Part shown: piece by piece, positions 59,609-64,000 of the stretch | Numbering within the stretch: the stretch's first letter is position 1 | Layout: each line of letters opens with the position of its first letter | Source: Bog-756 sp963806455 | GTDB taxonomy: Bacteria > Actinomycetota > Acidimicrobiia > Acidimicrobiales > RAAP-2 | Direction of reading: 5' to 3' | Length of the DNA: 64,000 nt | NCBI GenBank assembly: GCA_963806455.1 | Contig: CAWDXZ010000007.1 | Location: 62,001-126,000 of the forward strand | Position numbers and translations under genes: made by a program | The notes under the pieces: generated by a model | The model's input: only the letters and a program-made list of their open reading frames with translations | What the model was told of the DNA's origin: nothing | Database searches by the model: none

Positions 59609-60202
59609 ATGCCGGCTCCCCGGATCGGGATCTTCGGCGGCACCTTCGATCCGGTCCACTCGGCCCACGTCGAGGTGGCCGAGTCGGTCCGGCGGGCCCT
59701 GGGGCTCGACCGGCTGCTCTTCGTGGTGGCCAACCAGCCCTGGCAGAAGGAGGGGGAGCGGTCGCTCACGCCGGCCGAGGACCGTTACGCCATGGTCGTC
59801 GCCGCCCTGGAGGACCGGCCCGATCTCGAGCCCTCCCGCCTCGAGATCGAGCGCGGCGGGCCGTCGTACACCATCGACACCGTCCGCCGGCTGCGACAGG
59901 ACCACCCGGGCGCAGACCTGTTCCTGGTGGTGGGCTCCGACGTCGTCCCCACCCTCCCCACCTGGGAGGACGAACCCACGTTGCGCCGGTTGGTGACCCT
60001 GGCCGTGGTGGGCCGGCCAGCGGTACCGGTGGCCCAGCCGCCGGCCGGGTGGCACGCCGTCCACGTCCCGGCGGCACCGTCCGACCTGTCGAGCACGGAG
60101 CTGCGGCGTCGACTGGAGGCGGGCGACGTCGTCGACGACCTGCTCCCCGAGGCCGTCATCCGTTGCATCGAGCGACGTGGTCTGTACGCTACGGGGAGAT
60201 GA
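59609..60202 (+). CDS. nadD: Nicotinate-nucleotide adenylyltransferase
   Basis: 197 residues. The nucleotidyltransferase motif is GIFGGTFDPVHSAHVEVAES (HxxH-type), with VVANQPWQKEGERSLTPAED, GPSYTIDTVRRLRQDHPGAD, LFLVVGSDVVPTLPTWED and the family's C-terminal SSTELRRRLEAGDVVDDLLP. It makes deamido-NAD. Start ATG 59609. It overlaps the next gene by four bases (ATGA). Confidence 0.95.
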   Translation: MPAPRIGIFGGTFDPVHSAHVEVAESVRRALGLDRLLFVVANQPWQKEGERSLTPAEDRYAMVVAALEDRPDLEPSRLEIERGGPSYTIDTVRRLRQDHPGADLFLVVGSDVVPTLPTWEDEPTLRRLVTLAVVGRPAVPVAQPPAGWHAVHVPAAPSDLSSTELRRRLEAGDVVDDLLPEAVIRCIERRGLYATGR

Positions 60203-60705
60203 CGTCGCGGATGACGCACACGAGGTCGGGTTCGTCCCCCCGCCCGGCCGGCTCGTCGGCAGTCGTGCGCACCCGCCCCCCCGGGACCCGGCCGGACCTT
60301 CCCGCCGACCTGGTCCCGCCGGTGCCGGGCGGTGTCCCGACCACGCCGGAGACCGTTCGGGGCGGGTCGCCTGAGGGGTCGCAGGACGAGGAACTCCGTC
60401 CCGTCACGCCTACCCCGGCCATGGCCGGACCGGCTGCCGTCGCGCCCGTGGCCCGGCCCGACGACCGGCGGGCCCAGCGTGCCGCCCGCCGTCAGCGGCG
60501 CCACCTGGCCTTGTGGTGCGCCGTCCTGATCGCGGTCTGCCTGGCCATCACTATCCTGATCGTGATCATGGCCGGTAATCACACCCCTGGGACCCAGGCG
60601 TACGCGGCCCCGGGCTCGACGGCGGCCCGGTCCCTGGTCGGACCGGCCTCGGTCCATCCGTCCACCGGTGGCGGCGCCTCGGCGCCGGGCGGAGGCCGCG
60701 GTTGA
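60199..60705 (+). CDS. Single-pass membrane hypothetical protein between nadD and rsfS
   Basis: 168 residues. A long proline-rich cytoplasmic part (1-85) and a basic stretch (DDRRAQRAARRQRRHLALWC) lead into one transmembrane helix (AVLIAVCLAITILIVIMAG, about 115-134), then a short external tail. I do not know the family. ATG 60199 overlaps nadD's stop, and its own stop overlaps rsfS, so it is coupled to both. TACGCT at 60185-60190 could be a -10. Its placement resembles the membrane proteins often found between nadD and rsfS in actinobacteria. Confidence 0.75.
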   Translation: MTSRMTHTRSGSSPRPAGSSAVVRTRPPGTRPDLPADLVPPVPGGVPTTPETVRGGSPEGSQDEELRPVTPTPAMAGPAAVAPVARPDDRRAQRAARRQRRHLALWCAVLIAVCLAITILIVIMAGNHTPGTQAYAAPGSTAARSLVGPASVHPSTGGGASAPGGGRG

Positions 60706-61097
60706 GCTCCATCGGGGCCATGTCCGCCGTCGAGGACGGCGAGCCGCCCATCCCCGCAGACTGCCTGGTGGCGGCCCGGGCTGCGGACGCCAAGTCCGGG
60801 GAGGACATCGTCATCCTGGCCATGGGGGAGTTGTTGGCCCTCACCGACGCCTTCGTGATCACCAGCGGACGCAACGTGCGCCAGGTGAGGACCATCGTCG
60901 ACGAGGTGGAGCGGCAGGTGAAGGAGTCGGGTGGTCGGGGCCCGATCCGGGTGGAGGGGCTCGACGATGCCCGATGGGTGCTGATGGACTACGGCGACTT
61001 CCTGGTGCACGTCTTCCTCGACGAGGCCCGCCGGTTCTACGACCTCGAGCATCTGTGGTCAGGAGCGCCGCGCCAGGCCTGGGAGCCGACCACCTGA
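60702..61097 (+). CDS. rsfS: Ribosome silencing factor RsfS/Iojap
   Basis: 131 residues. ADAKSGEDIVILAMGELLAL, TDAFVITSGRNVRQVRTIVD, the middle VKESGGRGPIRVEGLDDARW and VLMDYGDFLVHVFLDEARRF are the Iojap/RsfS signature. It blocks subunit joining by binding L14. The TTG or ATG near 60702 starts it; the first ATG for MSAVEDG at 60720 is also possible. It follows nadD in the usual order. Confidence 0.95.
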   Translation: MSSIGAMSAVEDGEPPIPADCLVAARAADAKSGEDIVILAMGELLALTDAFVITSGRNVRQVRTIVDEVERQVKESGGRGPIRVEGLDDARWVLMDYGDFLVHVFLDEARRFYDLEHLWSGAPRQAWEPTT

Positions 61098-61143
61098 CCC
61101 GGGCCGGGCCGTGCGGCTCGGGATCCGGCCCGTCCGGGCCGGA

Positions 61144-61761
61144 TCAGGGGAGGGGGGCCTGGGGGATGTAGGAGAAGCGGCTCACCGGGCCCGGCGTCAG
61201 CACGCCGTTGGCCGTCGGTACCTCGATGGGCGATCCGGCGATCTGGAAGCTCACGCCGGCGATCGGCGGGAGCTCGGTGGCGGTGAACACGACCTGGGCG
61301 ATGGCCAGGGTCTGGTCGGCCGCGACCACCTGGACCGGGTTGGTCCCGAAGTTGATGGTGGCGAGGTCGCCCGACACGGTGGCCGACACCTGGGTCTTGG
61401 TCAGGAAGCTCTGGAGGCCCTGGGCCGACTCCTCGGCGGTCGGCCCCTCCAGCAGGGCCCCGATGACCTCGGTCAGCGTGGCGGACAGGGTGGTGGGCAC
61501 CGCCACGTCGCGGGAGACGGGCACCAGGTGCTGGCTGGTGGCGAGGAAGATCGTCTCGGGCACGCCCACCGCCGGGGACACGGCGGTGGTACTGGTCGAG
61601 GGGGAGAGCAGCTGGAAGGGCACGTCGGACTTGGCGATGGCGGTCGGGCCGGCGGTCGGGATGCCGCACGCCACGGTGAGCAGCCCGACCCCGGCCAGGG
61701 CGGCGACGATGGGGGGACGCCGGTGATGGGTCATCCGGCGCAGCAGGCGCAGCAGGCGCAT
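61144..61761 (-). CDS. GerMN-domain lipoprotein (LpqB-like, short)
   Basis: 205 residues from ATG 61761, one base into the histidine kinase stop (TGATG); GTG 61773 is an alternative. A signal peptide ends in the lipobox LLTVACG, so Cys is predicted to be lipidated and exported. The rest is a GerMN-type domain (VPETIFLATSQHLVPVSRDV, LTEVIGALLEGPTAEESAQG, VFTATELPPIAGVSFQIAG). LpqB of MtrAB systems has this domain plus a large propeller; here the propeller is missing. It probably tunes the kinase from outside. Confidence 0.85.
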   Translation of the reverse strand: MRLLRLLRRMTHHRRPPIVAALAGVGLLTVACGIPTAGPTAIAKSDVPFQLLSPSTSTTAVSPAVGVPETIFLATSQHLVPVSRDVAVPTTLSATLTEVIGALLEGPTAEESAQGLQSFLTKTQVSATVSGDLATINFGTNPVQVVAADQTLAIAQVVFTATELPPIAGVSFQIAGSPIEVPTANGVLTPGPVSRFSYIPQAPLP

Positions 61762-63305
61762 CAGCCGCTCCACTCGCCGTCGGTGGAGAGTGGCAGCTCG
61801 ACGACGAAGCGGGTCCCGCCGTCGGGGGCATCCTCGACCCAGACGGCGCCCCCGTGCAGGCGGACGTGCTCGGCCACCAGCGAGAGGCCCAGCCCGGTGC
61901 CCTCGCTGGTGGACCGCTGACCGGCCCGGCTGCCCCGGTAGAACCGCTCGAAGAGGTGCTGGCGCTCATTGACCGGGATCCCCGGGCCGTGGTCCTCGAT
62001 GATCACCCGGATGGTGCGGGGCGGCTCGCTGCCGTTGGTCCCGGTGATTGCGGGGTTCCGCTCGACGAGCACGCTGGTCACGCCACCGGCATAGAGCGAT
62101 GCGTTCTCGATCAGGTTGGCCATGACCCGCTCGAACCGGCGCTTGTCCACCCGCAGGCGGAGACCGTCCACCCCGGCGCCCACCTCCACCGGGATGTCCG
62201 ACACCCTTTGGCCGTCGCCGGTGGGCGGGGTGGAAGCCGCCACCGATCGCCGGACCAGCTCGCCGGGGTCCACCTCGTCGAGGGAGAGCTCGGCCGACCC
62301 GGCGTCGAAGCGCGAGATCTCGAGGAGGTCGTCGACCATGCGGGTGAACCGGCGCAGGTCCCCGTCCAGGAGGTCGAGTGCGCTCCGGGCGCGGGGGGCG
62401 AGCTCGTCCCGGTGTCCCTCCAGCACGCCGACGGTGGCGGTGAGCGTGGTCAGCGGGGAACGGAGCTCGTGGCTCACGTCGGAGGTGAACCGGGCCTCCC
62501 GCTCGATCCGCTCCTGGACGTTGGCCGTCATGCGGTTGAAGGCGGCGGCCAGCTCCTGGAGGTCCACGTCGTCGCCGGCGTCCACCCGGGTGTCCAGCTG
62601 GCCACCGGCGACGGCGACGGCGGCGTCGGTCACCCCCGATAGGGGTCGCAGGGCCCGACCGCTGGCCCAGCGGCCGAGGGCCGCCCCGGCCAGGGTGGTC
62701 ACCAGGGCCGCGGCGGCCAGGGCGAAGGCCAGGGTGCGCAGCGCGCCGGCCAGCTCGTCGAGGGAGAACACCTCGAAGTAGGTGGCGTGCACCGCCGGCA
62801 ACGGCACGCCGATGACCAGCTCGGGGGTACCGGCGATGGAGAAACGTTGGGACGCGGGCGTGCCCGACAGCACGAGCGTCCGCTCCTCGATGGGGATGGC
62901 CCCCTGGCCCACCGAGATCGAGGTGGCGTACCACTGGCCCCCGGTATGGAGGACCGAGCGCGACCCCGGCACGGTGTCGGCTTCCTCGATGAGCTGGATC
63001 ACCTGGGGGTTGGGTGAACGCAGTGAGCTCTGGATGAGGGAGGCGTTGGCGAAAGCCTGTCGCTGGTCTGCGGTCTGGCGCTCGTTGAGGAAGCTCTGCC
63101 GGGCGGCGAAGTAGGTGATCCCCGCCATGATGGCGGAGAGGGCGAACGCACCGATGGCGAAGGTGGCGGTCACCCTGGCCCGCAGCCCGAGCCCCTGCGA
63201 CAGGTGGGTCCGGGGGCCACGCCGACCGGCGGTCACGGCTTCGGGTCGGCGGGTCGGGTCGGCGCCGGTGGGGTCAGCCTGGGCGGTCGGCTCGGCCCGG
63301 GTCAC
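61761..63305 (-). CDS. Sensor histidine kinase, MtrB-like
   Basis: 514 residues from GTG 63305. Two transmembrane helices (ATFAIGAFALSAIMAGITYF near 48 and LAFALAAAALVTTLAGAALG near 192) flank an external sensor region of about 130 residues. A HAMP domain precedes DVSHELRSPLTTLTATVGVL (phosphorylated His near 279), and the ATP-binding motifs ANLIENASLYA, IEDHGPGIP and GTGLGLSLVAEHV are intact. In the MtrAB system such kinases control cell-division and wall genes. It follows its response regulator gene by three bases. Confidence 0.92.
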   Translation of the reverse strand: MTRAEPTAQADPTGADPTRRPEAVTAGRRGPRTHLSQGLGLRARVTATFAIGAFALSAIMAGITYFAARQSFLNERQTADQRQAFANASLIQSSLRSPNPQVIQLIEEADTVPGSRSVLHTGGQWYATSISVGQGAIPIEERTLVLSGTPASQRFSIAGTPELVIGVPLPAVHATYFEVFSLDELAGALRTLAFALAAAALVTTLAGAALGRWASGRALRPLSGVTDAAVAVAGGQLDTRVDAGDDVDLQELAAAFNRMTANVQERIEREARFTSDVSHELRSPLTTLTATVGVLEGHRDELAPRARSALDLLDGDLRRFTRMVDDLLEISRFDAGSAELSLDEVDPGELVRRSVAASTPPTGDGQRVSDIPVEVGAGVDGLRLRVDKRRFERVMANLIENASLYAGGVTSVLVERNPAITGTNGSEPPRTIRVIIEDHGPGIPVNERQHLFERFYRGSRAGQRSTSEGTGLGLSLVAEHVRLHGGAVWVEDAPDGGTRFVVELPLSTDGEWSG

Positions 63306-63308
63306 GGT

Positions 63309-63986
63309 TCACACCGCCAGCTTGTAGCCCATGCCCCGGACGGTGAGGATGAACTGCGGGTTGGCCGGTTCCGGCTCGACCTTGGTCCGGAGGCGTCGGA
63401 CGTGCACGTCGACCAGCCGGCCGTCGCCGAAGTAGTCATACCCCCACACCCGCTCGAGCAGGTGCTCGCGGCTGAGCACCTTGCCGGGGTGGTCGGCCAG
63501 CTCGCACAGCAGGCGGAACTCGGTGCGCGTGCAGTGGACCTCCTCGCCGCGGCGGCGGACCACGCCGGCCTCGGGCTCGATCTCGACGTCGCCGAAGCTG
63601 AGCACCGACGCGCCGGCGTCGCCGGTGCGGGTCCGGCGCAGGAGCGCCCGGATCCGGGCGGCGAGCTCCTTGGCCACGAACGGCTTGGTCACGTAGTCGT
63701 CCGCCCCCGCCTCGAGGCCGGCTACCACGTCATGGGTGTCGGCGCGGGCGGTCACCATGATGATGGGCACGGTGCTCTGGCGTCGGAGCGTGCGGCAGGT
63801 CTCGAAGCCGTCCATGCCGGGCAGCATGAGGTCGATGAGGACCAGCTCGGCGGACTCGTCGGCGAAGCGGTCGACGGCGTCCTCTCCGTTCGAGACGTCC
63901 TCGACGGTGTAGCCCTCGTCCTCGAGCGCCAGGCGCATGGACGAGCGGATCCGCTTGTCGTCCTCCACGACCAGGATGCGGCTCAC
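63309..63986 (-). CDS. Response regulator, MtrA-like (OmpR family)
   Basis: 225 residues. The receiver domain has ILVVEDDKRI (acidic pocket), the phosphorylation Asp52 in LIDLMLPGMDGFETCRTLRR, IIMVTARAD and YVTKPF. The OmpR-type winged helix spans about 130-225 (RTEFRLLCELADHPGKVLSR, VWGYDYFGDGRLVDVHVRRL, LTVRGMGYKL). Together with the kinase and GerMN lipoprotein downstream it forms an MtrA-MtrB-LpqB-like operon on the minus strand. The start is the GTG at 63986. Upstream sequence runs off the window after 14 bp. Confidence 0.93.
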   Translation of the reverse strand: MSRILVVEDDKRIRSSMRLALEDEGYTVEDVSNGEDAVDRFADESAELVLIDLMLPGMDGFETCRTLRRQSTVPIIMVTARADTHDVVAGLEAGADDYVTKPFVAKELAARIRALLRRTRTGDAGASVLSFGDVEIEPEAGVVRRRGEEVHCTRTEFRLLCELADHPGKVLSREHLLERVWGYDYFGDGRLVDVHVRRLRTKVEPEPANPQFILTVRGMGYKLAV

Positions 63987-64000
63987 GGCTCGATCATGGC

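Overview
The window is GC-rich DNA that fits a high-GC actinobacterium, most plausibly class Acidimicrobiia. Supporting signs are a class II DAHP synthase, an MtrA/MtrB-type two-component pair with a lipoprotein gene, an F420-type luciferase-like oxidoreductase, a mycothiol-associated DinB-like protein, mreBCD, many GTG/TTG starts, and secreted proteins with a 42-residue DGGIF/FGDA repeat that I associate with Acidimicrobiia. The class-level call is inference; no rRNA gene is present to test it.

Layout. 1-2.5 kb: surE (cut by the left edge), a divergent aldose-1-epimerase gene and two small unknown genes. 2.6-12.4 kb: an accessory, decaying stretch. It holds an IS481-type element with a frameshifted transposase, a complete IS3-type element, remnants of two more transposases, a tRNA-Lys/His/Arg group, two polytopic membrane proteins (glycosyltransferase-39-like and DUF2142-like), a truncated sigma-70 fragment, mmcQ/yjbR and a multiply frameshifted ydeI. 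12.5-20.4 kb: a secreted propeller/repeat protein, an orphan parA with a zinc-ribbon protein, dedA, a metallo-beta-lactamase-fold hydrolase, a PAS-GGDEF-EAL protein and a GNAT acetyltransferase. 20.7-31.6 kb: a MacB/FtsX-type ABC exporter, tRNA-Pro, enoyl-CoA hydratase, Ppx/GppA, DUF5679, a 1037-residue GAF-GGDEF-EAL protein, glutathione peroxidase and a DinB-like protein.

31.7-64 kb is a dense housekeeping block: tig-clpP-clpX (protein folding and turnover), folC, ndk, mreB-mreC-mreD-mrdA (rod-shape wall synthesis), a radical SAM/DUF2344 pair, rne, rplU-rpmA, a tyrosine phosphatase, obgE-proB-proA, a MoxR/VWA/histidine-phosphatase module, a second repeat protein fused to a GH25-like/DUF1906 domain, a class II DAHP synthase gene facing an F420-type oxidoreductase, nadD-(TM protein)-rsfS, and on the minus strand an mtrA-mtrB-lpqB-like operon.

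Two signals stand out. First, many genes carry a TANNNT -10 hexamer ending exactly 6 nt before the start codon, which predicts leaderless mRNAs and fixes several starts (proA, for example). Second, two distant secreted proteins each carry six copies of the same 42-residue unit on different partner domains. I see no CRISPR array, prophage or obvious defence system.
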